The notes: generated from the letters alone by a model not told the origin. A DNA stretch of 64,000 bases from JAAYHV01 sp964400515 (GCA_964400515.1 CAYNTJ010000004.1:1-64000); one strand, 5' to 3'; shown: positions 18,592 to 27,855, counted from the stretch's first letter. Numbers and translations: made by a program.

Positions 18592-20302
18592 AAAGTCTTA
18601 TCAGTCTTTGCCAAAAACTAAGCTCCTCTTTTTCCGTAGGCTTTTCTTCTTCTATTTCATCTTTTTCAATCCCTTTGGTTTTCATAATGAACTGAAGGGC
18701 TTTTATTTCTCCGTTATCTTTAGAAGCAAATGAAACGGGTCTATAGTCCGAGCTATCTAAAAGTTCGGTCATCTCTTGAATTTCCCCGGGTATTTTCTTT
18801 GTATTATCGTTTATTTCATTAATTCCGTCCCCGATATCTTCTAGGCCCAAAACAAACTCATCGTACCCGTTACTCATAAATATAAGGCCATTATTTATAT
18901 CCTCGTAAGAATCCGACGCCTTTTCAATACCTTTTACATAATTACTAAGGCCTAAATTGAAGGTATAATAATTATCATATATGCTATCAATGGCATTTAC
19001 CAATTGTTCAATGTCGTTTTCATTAAGTCCCGTTATGATTAAATCAATGGAATCAACAATTTCTCCTATACCGTAATTTATATCGTCTATGCTGCTATAT
19101 AGACTTGCGTAATTATTACTTACAGCTGCGTAAGTAGCTTTTACCCTGACCGCTGCTTCATAATATTGGATTAACAAAGTCACATTACTATCCCCGGGAT
19201 TGTTTTGGGCTATTAAAGCCAAATCAGCCTCGTCAATTAATGTATCGGGAATTTGATCAATTGAAGCTCCCAATGCTTGATTGGCCGTTATAAAGCCCTG
19301 CTTTACTGCAGTTAATCCCTGTGACAGCAATTGTAAATTATCACTGATTTCGGTTAATCCCGTTATCAATTCTTCATTATCAAGATTCTTAACCTCGTTA
19401 TTAATACTTTCCAAACCCATTAATATCTGATCGGAGCCTAACGAAATATCTTTACCGCTTTGGCTTATGCTTTTGATTCCCTCATTGTATTCCCCACTAC
19501 CTAAGCTTAGATTACTAAGACCATCATTTATTTCATAGCTCCCATCTATTAAGACCCTCGTTCCTTCATTAAGCTTATCCATTCCCTCTGCCAAATCCTT
19601 TAAACCCTTCTGAAATTCATCAAGGCCTAAAAGCTCTTCGCTCATATTAAAAGGGACGGCATTTATGCTGATTCCGGGCATTGTAAAATCAGTAACCTCT
19701 CCTCTGATTTCTCCCCTCAGATTTTCCCCCGGAATCCCCGCAATGGTAACTACGCTATATCCCCCCGCCTTGGTAACTGTGCCCCCCTTGCAAGTCACGT
19801 CCGTGGCATTTTTCGTAGCTAAAGATACCGATGCTTGAATCATATATTTATCAAAGTAGTCCGCCGATAGCTCTTCATTCTTTTTAATATTAATCAAAAT
19901 ATCCAAAGCCCCGTTTTTGCCGGCTAAAGATTCCGGCTCCATCTCTTGGACATTTAAATAATATTCAACTTCAATTATCCAAGGTAATAACCTTGATTTA
20001 TTTCTTCCCTGATAATAGAAGGGATTGCTGTCTGTCGTTATTTGTATTTTATTATCTTCCCTATCCAAATAACCGTTAAAGGTAAGCTTCCTAATATCAT
20101 CATAGCTACCATAATCAATTAAACTATCCCCTTCCCCCATATCAAGTTCGTTTACTATATATACATTTTCCACGTTTCCCTTGGCATCCATTATACCGTA
20201 AACGGTTTCTATCTTGCTGCTTTGCTGGGCAAAAACAGTTAACGGCCCCTGGGCGCCAATTATAAACAATGTCAATAATATTACAATCAATCTATTCTTC
20301 AT
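18578..20302 (-). CDS. Secreted helical-repeat protein paired with an MMPL transporter
   Basis: A 574-residue protein with a clear N-terminal signal peptide (to about residue 26). A beta-rich N-terminal region follows, then from about residue 230 a long helical stretch with repeats of the kind LxxLxxGSxEYNEGIKxIS, like the coiled-coil repeats of YhgE/Pip proteins. It ends in a short basic amphipathic helix, with no classical transmembrane anchor. The ATG at 20302 follows AAGGGGG and overlaps the MMPL gene by 11 nt. It probably works with that transporter as a periplasm-facing adaptor; this is inference. Confidence 0.7.
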   Translation of the reverse strand: MKNRLIVILLTLFIIGAQGPLTVFAQQSSKIETVYGIMDAKGNVENVYIVNELDMGEGDSLIDYGSYDDIRKLTFNGYLDREDNKIQITTDSNPFYYQGRNKSRLLPWIIEVEYYLNVQEMEPESLAGKNGALDILINIKKNEELSADYFDKYMIQASVSLATKNATDVTCKGGTVTKAGGYSVVTIAGIPGENLRGEIRGEVTDFTMPGISINAVPFNMSEELLGLDEFQKGLKDLAEGMDKLNEGTRVLIDGSYEINDGLSNLSLGSGEYNEGIKSISQSGKDISLGSDQILMGLESINNEVKNLDNEELITGLTEISDNLQLLSQGLTAVKQGFITANQALGASIDQIPDTLIDEADLALIAQNNPGDSNVTLLIQYYEAAVRVKATYAAVSNNYASLYSSIDDINYGIGEIVDSIDLIITGLNENDIEQLVNAIDSIYDNYYTFNLGLSNYVKGIEKASDSYEDINNGLIFMSNGYDEFVLGLEDIGDGINEINDNTKKIPGEIQEMTELLDSSDYRPVSFASKDNGEIKALQFIMKTKGIEKDEIEEEKPTEKEELSFWQRLIRLFIKD

Positions 20303-22364
20303 TAGAATCCCCCTTAACATAATAGTTTGAATTCATAGTAGTTTTTTCAATCAGTTTATCGAATATATTTAATATCCCCGGTAAAACAAATACCACCAGG
20401 GCCATGGAAAGGAGCGTTCCCCTGCAAAGCAGCGTCCCCAGTTCACTAATTATAGGATTGGCAGAAATAATATTTAAGCAAAGCCCTGCACTTGAAAGTA
20501 TACAGCCGGAGACAAATATGGACCCCACCGTATCCACCAGGGCTGACCAGGTGGCCTTTGATTTATCATATAGTTTCCGCTTTTTCATATATGTATCTGA
20601 CATGATAATTGCATAATCCACCGTAGCACCAAGCTGCACTGTACTAATAATAAGAAAACCGATATAGTTGATTTGGTTTCCCGAAAAATACGGTACAGAT
20701 AGATTTATCCAAATGGCTCCTTGTATTACAAATACCAACAACACGGGCAAAGTTAAGGATTTAAAGCTTATTAGTATTACCATCATAATAGCTATTATTG
20801 CTATAATACTGACCTTAAATGAATCCTTTGTTATGGATTCCTTTATATCATAAAGGGATACGCTTTCTCCCAATAAATATGTATCATCTTCATAATATTC
20901 CCCCACTTCACTTTTAATTGATTCCACAAGGGAAAATGCTTTATCGCCTTCAGAACTGGTATCAGCATTAATAATTATCCTACTGTAATTATCAGAATAA
21001 AAGGTATCAACTATATTATCATCTAAATATTCCGTGGGGACTTGAACCCCTACGCTAGAGGCATATGAAATTACCGAAGTAATTTCACCGTATTTTGATT
21101 TTAGAGAATAAGTCAGTTCATCCTCTTTTGATGGTTCCCCCTTGGGTACTAAAAGCACAATGGGAGTATTACGTCCATAGACTTCATCCAACTTAACCTC
21201 ATCCTCTCCTAATCTTGTACTCTCGGACAAAGCTTCATTACCATAAAGAAAATCATTGCTATTCTGGGCCAAATAAGAAGGAATTATTATCAACATAACA
21301 AGCATAAGTGCCGGTATTTTAAACCTTTGTATCTCTCTGCTGAACACATAAAAATTTGGGAAAACGCTTTTATGTCTGGTTTTATCAATAAATTTATAAA
21401 GATATAGAGTTAATGCAGGAAGTAGCACAACAACCGAAATAAAGCTAAAAATAATACCTTTTACAAGATTTATACCTAAATCTGCCCCTATACCAAATTC
21501 CATGAATCCCAAAGCGGCAAAACCAAAAAGGGTAGTGGATGCACTGGCCATAATGGCAGAAAAGGATTCCTCTATACTGCTTACCATGGCAGTTTCAATC
21601 TCCATTACTTTTCGGTTTCTCTCAAAGCTATGTAAAAGAAATATGGCGTAATCCAAGGAAACCGCCAGCTGAAGTATGGGGCTTACGGATCTTGTTATAT
21701 AGGAAACATCACCAAAAAATATATTAGTTCCCATGTTAATTATTACCGCCACCCCGGTAGCTGCAAGGAACAAGAAGGGTTCTATCCAAGATGTTGTGGA
21801 TAAAACAAGTATCAATATGGCTAAAGGCACCACAAAAACCATGGTTTTTATTACTTCACTTTCTGCCATTCGCTTTTGCAACTCATTACCAATTGCCGGG
21901 CCTGTGAGGGTATCATTCTCACCTATTATATTATATATTTCGGATACGGCTTCCTCATCATAATTTTCATCTATTACTATATCAAACTTCGCGTTTCCAT
22001 CCTTATAATATGCATTAACTATGGACTCATCCATGGCTTCTATAGGTTCCTTTGTATCCGCTACATCATCCAGCCAAGTCACTTCCAATATACCATAAAC
22101 GCCTTCCAGCCGCCTTTTATATTCCATCACTTCGTCTAATTCAGCGTCATATATAGTCACATAAGCATTAACTATATCAGTACCGAATTCCTCTTCCATA
22201 ACAGCTAAAGCCTTTGTGGAATTTGCTTCCTTGGGCAAATAATCACTTAGCTTATAGTTGACTCCCACCCCCAGGGATGCCAGTCCGGAAATAATTGTAA
22301 CAACTATAAAAAAGGCCACTATTATTCTTTTATGCCTTACTATTTTTTGAGAAATTCTATTCAT
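20292..22364 (-). CDS. MMPL/RND-family transporter
   Basis: A 690-residue protein with two repeated halves. Each has one helix, an extracytoplasmic domain and a five-helix block, the sterol-sensing/MMPL fold. Conserved stretches include LDYAIFLLHSFER near residue 240 and QLGATVDYAIIMSDTYMKKR near residue 590, where the central acidic residues line the proton path. Members export lipids, fatty acids or drugs. The start at 22364 follows GAGG; the longer frame runs into the promoter. It is divergent from the tetR gene that probably represses it. Confidence 0.85.
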   Translation of the reverse strand: MNRISQKIVRHKRIIVAFFIVVTIISGLASLGVGVNYKLSDYLPKEANSTKALAVMEEEFGTDIVNAYVTIYDAELDEVMEYKRRLEGVYGILEVTWLDDVADTKEPIEAMDESIVNAYYKDGNAKFDIVIDENYDEEAVSEIYNIIGENDTLTGPAIGNELQKRMAESEVIKTMVFVVPLAILILVLSTTSWIEPFLFLAATGVAVIINMGTNIFFGDVSYITRSVSPILQLAVSLDYAIFLLHSFERNRKVMEIETAMVSSIEESFSAIMASASTTLFGFAALGFMEFGIGADLGINLVKGIIFSFISVVVLLPALTLYLYKFIDKTRHKSVFPNFYVFSREIQRFKIPALMLVMLIIIPSYLAQNSNDFLYGNEALSESTRLGEDEVKLDEVYGRNTPIVLLVPKGEPSKEDELTYSLKSKYGEITSVISYASSVGVQVPTEYLDDNIVDTFYSDNYSRIIINADTSSEGDKAFSLVESIKSEVGEYYEDDTYLLGESVSLYDIKESITKDSFKVSIIAIIAIMMVILISFKSLTLPVLLVFVIQGAIWINLSVPYFSGNQINYIGFLIISTVQLGATVDYAIIMSDTYMKKRKLYDKSKATWSALVDTVGSIFVSGCILSSAGLCLNIISANPIISELGTLLCRGTLLSMALVVFVLPGILNIFDKLIEKTTMNSNYYVKGDSNEE

Positions 22365-22392
22365 AAATGACGCCTCTTTCTCCAACAGAGTG

Positions 22393-22421
22393 TTGACAAT
22401 TGTTCTTAATACTAATATAAT
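22393..22421 (+). promoter_or_regulatory. Consensus sigma-A promoter of tetR
   Basis: TTGACA (22393-22398), a 17-nt spacer and TATAAT (22416-22421) match the consensus exactly. The predicted start is near 22428. Confidence 0.65.
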
Positions 22422-22442
22422 ATCACAGTGACTTAAAATCAA
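22414..22442 (-). promoter_or_regulatory. Opposing promoter of the MMPL gene, sharing the tetR -10
   Basis: On the minus strand, -35 TTGATT (22442-22437), a 17-nt spacer and -10 TATATT (22419-22414) overlap the -10 of the tetR promoter on the other strand. Two polymerases could not occupy both at once. Confidence 0.5.
22423..22431. promoter_or_regulatory. Putative TetR operator TCACAGTGA
   Basis: The perfect 9-bp dyad TCAC-A-GTGA covers the predicted tetR transcription start and sits in the spacer of the opposing MMPL promoter. A single bound repressor could therefore block both. It is short, so chance is possible. Confidence 0.35.
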
Positions 22443-22513
22443 CCATCATTCCATTGTAATGTTGATACTTAATGTACACTAAACAAATAATCTGTTTGAT
22501 AAAGGATGATTAT

Positions 22514-23074
22514 ATGAAAAAATATGTAGATAGAAGAGTAAAATACACGAAGATGGTGCTTAGGGATGCCTTAACCGATTTGCTTGCACATAAACCCATT
22601 TCCAAAATAACGGTAAAGGAAATTTGTGAAAGAGCCGATATAAACAGGTCAACCTTTTATTCCCACTATGAAGACCAATTCGATTTGTTGGAGAGCTTAA
22701 AGAAGGACCTATATGACAATATCAGAATGCATATAATCAATCGTGATTTTTATGATGAAAATGAAGATTTATATGGCTTGACCCTTAATATTATGAAATA
22801 TATAAAAAGCAACAAAAAAATATGCTACCTGCTTTTTGGTGAAAATGGCGATTTGATATTTCAAAAAAGAATATTGAATATTATGAAGCCCCCATTTTTT
22901 AAAGGCTTAGAAGAAAAACTGGGCAAAAGCAAAACCGAATATCTTTACGCATATGTAATTTCAGGATCCATAGGAATTATCCAAAACTGGCTTAAAAATG
23001 ATCTTAAGGAAACCCCTGAAGAAATCAGTGCCCTTATAGTAGATATATCCAGTCATGGATTAAAGCAATATTAA
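22514..23074 (+). CDS. TetR/AcrR-family regulator
   Basis: A 186-residue regulator. The DNA-binding domain is in the first 60 residues (ITVKEICERADINRSTFYSHYEDQFDLLESL). The C-terminal ligand domain resembles the TetR_C_7/DhaS-type group. AAAGGATG precedes the ATG at 22514; the 14 upstream codons overlap the promoter. It is divergent from the MMPL operon and probably represses it and itself. Confidence 0.85.
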   Translation: MKKYVDRRVKYTKMVLRDALTDLLAHKPISKITVKEICERADINRSTFYSHYEDQFDLLESLKKDLYDNIRMHIINRDFYDENEDLYGLTLNIMKYIKSNKKICYLLFGENGDLIFQKRILNIMKPPFFKGLEEKLGKSKTEYLYAYVISGSIGIIQNWLKNDLKETPEEISALIVDISSHGLKQY

Positions 23075-23103
23075 AAGCAAAGATTAAATCTTTGCTTCTT
23101 TTT
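23075..23103. terminator. Bidirectional terminator between tetR and a GGDEF gene
   Basis: AAGCAAAGAT and ATCTTTGCTT form a 10-bp stem with a 3-nt loop, followed by CTTTTTC on the plus strand and TTTTAAT on the minus strand. It includes the last codons of the convergent diguanylate cyclase. Confidence 0.75.
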
Positions 23104-24646
23104 CTGATACTGTTTTATTTCTGCCCGTTTCTTTGGCTTTATATAAATACTCATCCGCTCTGTCCAATATATCATTTGAACTCTCACCCAATTTGTATTC
23201 TGCCAATCCCAAGCTTATTGTAATACTCTCATTTATATTGCCAACCCTGGTGTTTTCCCTTACCTTTTTCCTTAATTTTTCCGAAACAATATATCCCTCT
23301 GAAATATTGGTATTTGGAAGTAGTGCAACAAATTCATCCCCTCCGAATCTAATTAAAAGATCGGTGCTTCTGATATTTTTATTAACAACCTCTGCAATTG
23401 CCTTTATCACAAGGTCCCCATTTAAGTGACCATGCTTATCATTTATATGTTTGAAATTATCTATATCAAACATAATCAGGGAAAATTCTTTGCCGTATCT
23501 ATTGCAGTTGTTTATTTCTTTTTCGATAAAATCATAAAGCAGATTCCTATTATATACCCCGGTAAGCTTATCATAATATGATATCCTGTGAATCTTGTTA
23601 TTTAAGTTATTAAAACCGTATATAGTCAGTATTACAACCAGCCACAAGGCAGCCAGTAACACATTCTTTGTTATCATATTATTAAACAATCTGGGCGTTT
23701 CATAATCCTCATCATAAAATTCCAAATATCCAGCATGTTCATTAACTACGTTATCTATTTTTTTAAAAACAACTGTATAATACTTCATGTCACTGTTTAT
23801 ACTAACAACAAAATCCTCTTGGGATTTCAAATATTCACCGATTTCATCAAGCTTAGATTTATCCTTATTAATAATTTCAAATATATCATAATATCTATTT
23901 GTATTTTCTATGTATTCAGCACAGGCTTTATCATAATAGTATTCATCTGATATTCTGCTTGTACTGTAATTTTCATCAATAAACTCCTCCCATACTTTGC
24001 TTTCCACCACATCCTTTTTTAATATGAACTGGCTTGGTGTTTCAAAAGCCTCATCCATGAGCTTAATAACCGTTAAATAGGATATGCTTATTTCCACACA
24101 CCCTATATGCTCCCCTTGATAAAACAGAGGATACTCAAATCTGTATCCGTTAAAAACGCGGCCTTCTTCAAAGCCTTCAACATATCTTTGTTCCGTATTG
24201 GCAATCCTAACTGTTTCCCTAACACTTTCAAGATTATCTCCGTAGCTTTCTTTTTTATGCATACGCAAAAAACTGGTGGAATCAGAAAGAACAAATTGAA
24301 GCTGTCTAAAATCATTATCCGTCATTCTCCCATATGGTTCCTCCACGATTGATATCAGCTCCTCCCTCAGAGCATCCCTTTCTTCTTCACCCGAATTATT
24401 AGCATTGTAAATTAGCTCAAGAATTTCATCATCATTTACAATTTCATCAAAATAGGTCCTAGATAACATTCTGTATCCGGAAATAATAGTGCTGTATTCT
24501 TCATTGTACTTATCTATCAAAGCATTATTCTTTTCATATACAGTACTTTTATAGTCTTTATACAAATAATATCCAAAAGAACTTAGTATTATTGTAATAC
24601 CTATCATCAATAAAATACTTTTTGTATTTGCATTCTTGTTTGTCAT
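23084..24646 (-). CDS. Membrane diguanylate cyclase with extracellular sensor domain
   Basis: A 520-residue protein with an N-terminal helix (about 11-28), an extracytoplasmic region of about 300 residues probably of Cache type, a second helix (about 328-346) and a C-terminal GGDEF domain. The domain has an intact signature RFGGDEF and, five residues before it, the RSTD inhibitory site (RxxD), so it should be active and feedback-inhibited by cyclic-di-GMP. The ligand is not predictable. It ends in the shared terminator with tetR and follows another diguanylate cyclase by 8 nt, probably co-transcribed. Confidence 0.87.
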   Translation of the reverse strand: MTNKNANTKSILLMIGITIILSSFGYYLYKDYKSTVYEKNNALIDKYNEEYSTIISGYRMLSRTYFDEIVNDDEILELIYNANNSGEEERDALREELISIVEEPYGRMTDNDFRQLQFVLSDSTSFLRMHKKESYGDNLESVRETVRIANTEQRYVEGFEEGRVFNGYRFEYPLFYQGEHIGCVEISISYLTVIKLMDEAFETPSQFILKKDVVESKVWEEFIDENYSTSRISDEYYYDKACAEYIENTNRYYDIFEIINKDKSKLDEIGEYLKSQEDFVVSINSDMKYYTVVFKKIDNVVNEHAGYLEFYDEDYETPRLFNNMITKNVLLAALWLVVILTIYGFNNLNNKIHRISYYDKLTGVYNRNLLYDFIEKEINNCNRYGKEFSLIMFDIDNFKHINDKHGHLNGDLVIKAIAEVVNKNIRSTDLLIRFGGDEFVALLPNTNISEGYIVSEKLRKKVRENTRVGNINESITISLGLAEYKLGESSNDILDRADEYLYKAKETGRNKTVSEKEAKI

Positions 24647-24654
24647 ATATTCTC

Positions 24655-25617
24655 CTATGCTTTAACGCAATTTCTCCCTTGCATCTTTGCCAAATACATC
24701 AGCTCACCGGCTCTTTTTATCACCGTATCCTGGGTATCTCCTTGAACATATGAAGTCACGCCAAAGCTTGCAGTTACGCTGTCTATCCCCTTCATTTTGC
24801 ATGCCCCTATCATTTTTCTCAATTCTTCAGCCACCATAAAACCTTTTCCCGAATCAGTATTAGGCATGAGTATTATAAACTCTTCTCCGCCCCATCTGCA
24901 AAAGATATCGATTTTTCTAATTCTCTCCTTAATAATATCCGAGATTGTTTTTAATACCACATCACCACAATCATGACCAAAAACATCATTAATTCTTTTA
25001 AAATGATCTATATCAAACATTACCAACGTAAATACATCCTGTGTTCTCTCCATCCTATCGATTTCTTCCTTAAGCTTATCGGTTAAATGTCTTCTGTTAT
25101 ATGCTCCCGTTAGTTCGTCTGTAATAACCATTTCCTTTAATTTTTCATTTGCTTCCCTAAGTTCTTCCTCCAATGCTTTATTTCTGCTAATATCAAAAAC
25201 TATTCCCGACACTAATAAAGGCCTTCCCTCGTCGTCTCTTTTACTTACCTTGCCCCTGTCGTAATACCATACATAATCTCCATCTTTATTTCTTATTCTA
25301 TATTCAACTTCATAGGCTTCCGATTGCTTATAAAGGCGGCTTCTCATGTTTGCCATTACACGCTCATAGTCATCCGGATGAAGCCTGTTTGTGAAAAATT
25401 CAAAGCCCACTTCATCGGGTAATTCCTCCCTTGAGAATCCCAGGTTTGTAAGTTTTCTATCATTAAAAATAACCTTATTGGAATTAACGCTCCAATACCA
25501 CTGCCCCAGGTTTCCCACCCAAGGAAAGTCCAAAAGCTCTGAGCTTTCTTTTTCTTTTTTGAATTCTTCCAAAAGTGCTTCAAGTTCTTTAATCCTGTTT
25601 TCAACATTATCTTTCAT
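24655..25617 (-). CDS. Cytoplasmic PAS-GGDEF diguanylate cyclase
   Basis: A 320-residue soluble protein. An N-terminal coiled coil is followed by a PAS domain of the PAS_3 fold (FFTNRLHPDDYERV, YRIRNKDGDYVWYYDRG), a helical linker and a GGDEF domain with GGEEF and the RKID inhibitory site. It should make cyclic-di-GMP in response to an intracellular signal. AAGGAG precedes the ATG at 25617. It lies 8 nt upstream of the membrane diguanylate cyclase. Confidence 0.87.
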   Translation of the reverse strand: MKDNVENRIKELEALLEEFKKEKESSELLDFPWVGNLGQWYWSVNSNKVIFNDRKLTNLGFSREELPDEVGFEFFTNRLHPDDYERVMANMRSRLYKQSEAYEVEYRIRNKDGDYVWYYDRGKVSKRDDEGRPLLVSGIVFDISRNKALEEELREANEKLKEMVITDELTGAYNRRHLTDKLKEEIDRMERTQDVFTLVMFDIDHFKRINDVFGHDCGDVVLKTISDIIKERIRKIDIFCRWGGEEFIILMPNTDSGKGFMVAEELRKMIGACKMKGIDSVTASFGVTSYVQGDTQDTVIKRAGELMYLAKMQGRNCVKA

Positions 25618-25636
25618 AATAATCTCCTTAACCAAC

Positions 25637-25674
25637 GAAAAAAGACTTCCTATGCTTATTTTATCATAGGAAGC
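25637..25674 (-). terminator. Terminator downstream of sigI-rsgI
   Basis: CTTCCTATG and CATAGGAAG (9-bp stem, 10-nt loop) are followed on the minus strand by TTTTTT. It separates the sigI-rsgI unit from the diguanylate cyclase genes. Confidence 0.75.
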
Positions 25675-25707
25675 CCCTTATTAAAAGCAATATTGTATCA
25701 GAGGATA

Positions 25708-26781
25708 TTACTGCTGATCATCGTCTTCATCTTGATCACCTTCACCCTGGTCATCTTGATCTTCATCGCCTTCATCTTGATCTTCATCATCATTGCCACT
25801 GTTTCTGTATCCGTTATCATCACCGTTTTGATATGCTTCACCTTGGCTATTTTGATTGTCTTCACCCTGGTTATTCTCTTTATTTTGTGTTTGAGTTTTG
25901 ATTTCCTGGGCTTCTTTCTTAGCTTCTTTTGCTTCTTCTCTTATTCTTTCGTTTACCTTTTTCATCTCTTGATTCATATCTTCATCACCGAATGAACCCT
26001 CGTGATTTTTCATAAGAGCTTCTTTCACCGCTTCTAAGTCATCTTTATTTTGCTCCATTAAATCTTTATAGAGTTCGGCTTCTTCCATGGCAGCCTTTGC
26101 CAGAGCTATCTCATCTTCATCACCGTTTTTTAAAGCTTCCTTGTATCTTTCCCTGGCCTCTTCAAATAACCTCTTGGCATTGAAGAATTCCTCTTTGGCT
26201 GCTAAAAATTCTGACATAAGCTCGTCCTTAACTTCATCATCTATGTTAGCTCCGATCAAATGTGCATTAACCCTATCTATCTTATGACCATAGTCTTCTT
26301 TTATTATATATCCCGCTTCCATAAATGCATTCATCAATTCTTCATTGTCAAAGAAATCTTGTACCGATACTCCTTCTCCTAAAATATTATCTAATTTTCC
26401 CGAAACCAATAAACCTAAAGGTATCCTTAACTCCAATGCTTCTTCAAGCTGCTCTTTTGTTGCTTTTATCATAGCAATATTTACTGCTTCTAGGTTTTCA
26501 TCTCCCACTTTGGCATCTTCAATCTTTTCTTCAATATCCTCTTCATTGTCTTCATCATCGGATACTGTAGCTATTAGTACATAATCATCATCTAAGTCTT
26601 CCAAATCAATAAACCCTAGTTCAGCGGCTCTTTTAGTTATGTATGAAATTGCATCTTCAACTGACATTCCCATGACAAAATCCAATTCTAATTCTTCGGC
26701 ATCATCATTTAATGCTTCATACCCAATTACATATTCATCCTCGTCTAATTCCAGCTGTACGCTAGGATTAATATCTATCAC
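25708..26781 (-). pseudogene. rsgI: RsgI-like anti-sigma factor, extracellular part after an amber stop
   Basis: This frame continues in phase from the N-terminal piece at 26803-27039, separated only by one TAG codon (26805-26803). It begins with DINPSVQLELDEDE, the conserved juxtamembrane region of RsgI. A mixed helical region rich in Glu/Lys follows (about 190-290), then an extremely acidic Asp/Glu/Gln/Asn tail in the last 60 residues. The only in-frame start before DINPS is a GTG without a ribosome site, and the piece has no membrane helix. It is probably untranslated, or made only by stop-codon readthrough. Confidence 0.7.
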
Positions 26782-26802
26782 AACCAGTGATGCATAATCT
26801 TC

Positions 26803-27039
26803 CTAGGCAACAAATAAGCTGCCTACAAAAACCAATACAAAAACCGCAGCAATAGAAATAGCTCTTCTTAAATTCATAGTGCTCCTCCTTATGTCTTTTA
26901 CATAATGAATATCTTTTTCATCAAATAAAATTTTCTGCCCTATTGACATTCCATTTTTTAATTTCAATTTAAGATATTCACCATCTGATAAAACAATCGC
27001 ATAATTATTCTCGATTTTTATAACAATGCCCTGCTTCAT
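26803..27039 (-). CDS. rsgI: RsgI N-terminal anti-sigma domain and membrane helix, truncated
   Basis: A 78-residue product with the RsgI_N cytosolic domain (GIVIKIENNYAIVLSDGEYLKLK, about residues 4-50), which normally binds SigI. One membrane helix (about 60-78) follows, then the amber stop. A full RsgI continues outside the cell into a sensor domain that controls proteolysis; here that part is beyond the stop. GAGGTGG precedes the ATG at 27039. The short form could still hold SigI at the membrane but could not sense, so SigI may be locked off or unregulated. Confidence 0.75.
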   Translation of the reverse strand: MKQGIVIKIENNYAIVLSDGEYLKLKLKNGMSIGQKILFDEKDIHYVKDIRRSTMNLRRAISIAAVFVLVFVGSLFVA

Positions 27040-27100
27040 AAAATCCACCTCTGTTTCATATACTATATAATACAATCGCACTACCAATTTTAGGGTACAT

Positions 27101-27760
27101 TTATAACCATTCTTTTAAATAATTTAAATCATTTATATATATAACTATTATTGATATTATATATTCCCTGTTACCATATATAACTTTTCTGCTAACCTTA
27201 TACTTTCCGGAAATACTTGTAACGGGCAATCTTCTTTTTATCAAAAATCGGTTTAAAATCTCATCATCTTTAATTATTTTTAATGCAAGCTCCTTAGCTG
27301 CTTTCCTTGCATCACCATGCTTTGGAGCTTTTTCTTCAAGGTCTGATATTGTAATGCCATAGTTTAACAGTTCCTTTTCAAACAATAATATCTCATCTAC
27401 TAAATCCGACCTCGGCTCCTCTTCCCCACATATGCTTTCAAGGTCTTCCGCCTCCATGGGTATGCTTCTTTTATTCTTTTCCGTTTTTATGTAATTTAAC
27501 AAATTGTTACGAATAATTAATTTTGCAAAGCTTATAAAGCTGCCCCGGTCAAAATCATAACCACGTATTGCCTCATAAAAGGCAATATTTGCAATCTCAT
27601 AGCCATCATCATTTTCCATGCTTATATATCTTCCAAGTACATCCGAAGCGCAGGAAACTATAAAAGGTTGAAATTCCTTTATGAACCCATCCATTTCTTT
27701 GGATTTAATATTCTTTTTTAATTCTGTGACCCTGTAGTCAATCTCACTTCTCAACTTCAT
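27101..27760 (-). CDS. sigI: RNA polymerase sigma factor SigI
   Basis: A 219-residue sigma-70-type factor with the region 2 pattern YEIANIAFYEAIRGYDFDRGSFISFAKLIIRNNLLNYI, characteristic of the SigI group. Its divergent C-terminal DNA-binding region (SISGKYKVSRKVIYGNREYIISIIVIY) is also typical of SigI. It precedes rsgI, as in Bacillus and Clostridium, where SigI acts in heat/envelope stress or polysaccharide sensing. No SigI-type promoter is evident upstream; a sigma-A-like promoter is. Confidence 0.9.
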   Translation of the reverse strand: MKLRSEIDYRVTELKKNIKSKEMDGFIKEFQPFIVSCASDVLGRYISMENDDGYEIANIAFYEAIRGYDFDRGSFISFAKLIIRNNLLNYIKTEKNKRSIPMEAEDLESICGEEEPRSDLVDEILLFEKELLNYGITISDLEEKAPKHGDARKAAKELALKIIKDDEILNRFLIKRRLPVTSISGKYKVSRKVIYGNREYIISIIVIYINDLNYLKEWL

Positions 27761-27785
27761 TCACCCTTGTGTATTTTTAATATAG

Positions 27786-27812
27786 ATTATATCATTTTAT
27801 TTTAAATGTCAA
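27786..27812 (-). promoter_or_regulatory. Candidate sigma-A promoter of sigI
   Basis: On the minus strand TTGACA (27812-27807) and TATAAT (27791-27786) are both perfect, but the spacer is only 15 nt. The surroundings are extremely AT-rich, which raises the chance of a coincidental match. Confidence 0.45.
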
Positions 27813-27855
27813 TTATATTAATTCTATTATATGATATAATTATATATATTAAATT

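Noticed and set aside
25690..25830. GAT/TCT-rich repetitive stretch that could suggest a short-repeat or CRISPR-like array
   Set aside because: It is the coding sequence of the Asp/Glu/Gln tail of the RsgI-like protein; spacing is irregular and there are no spacers.
25693..25995. Hydrophobic plus-strand open frame of 100 codons that looks like a membrane protein
   Set aside because: It is the complement of the acidic RsgI tail; GAT/GAA-rich codons read backward give Ile/Phe/Leu. No ribosome site.
26803..26805. Amber codon as evidence of pyrrolysine or general TAG recoding
   Set aside because: Many intact genes in the window, such as ftsE, glgP and the sigma-54 activator, end at TAG followed by unrelated sequence, and no Pyl genes are visible. 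A local mutation is simpler.
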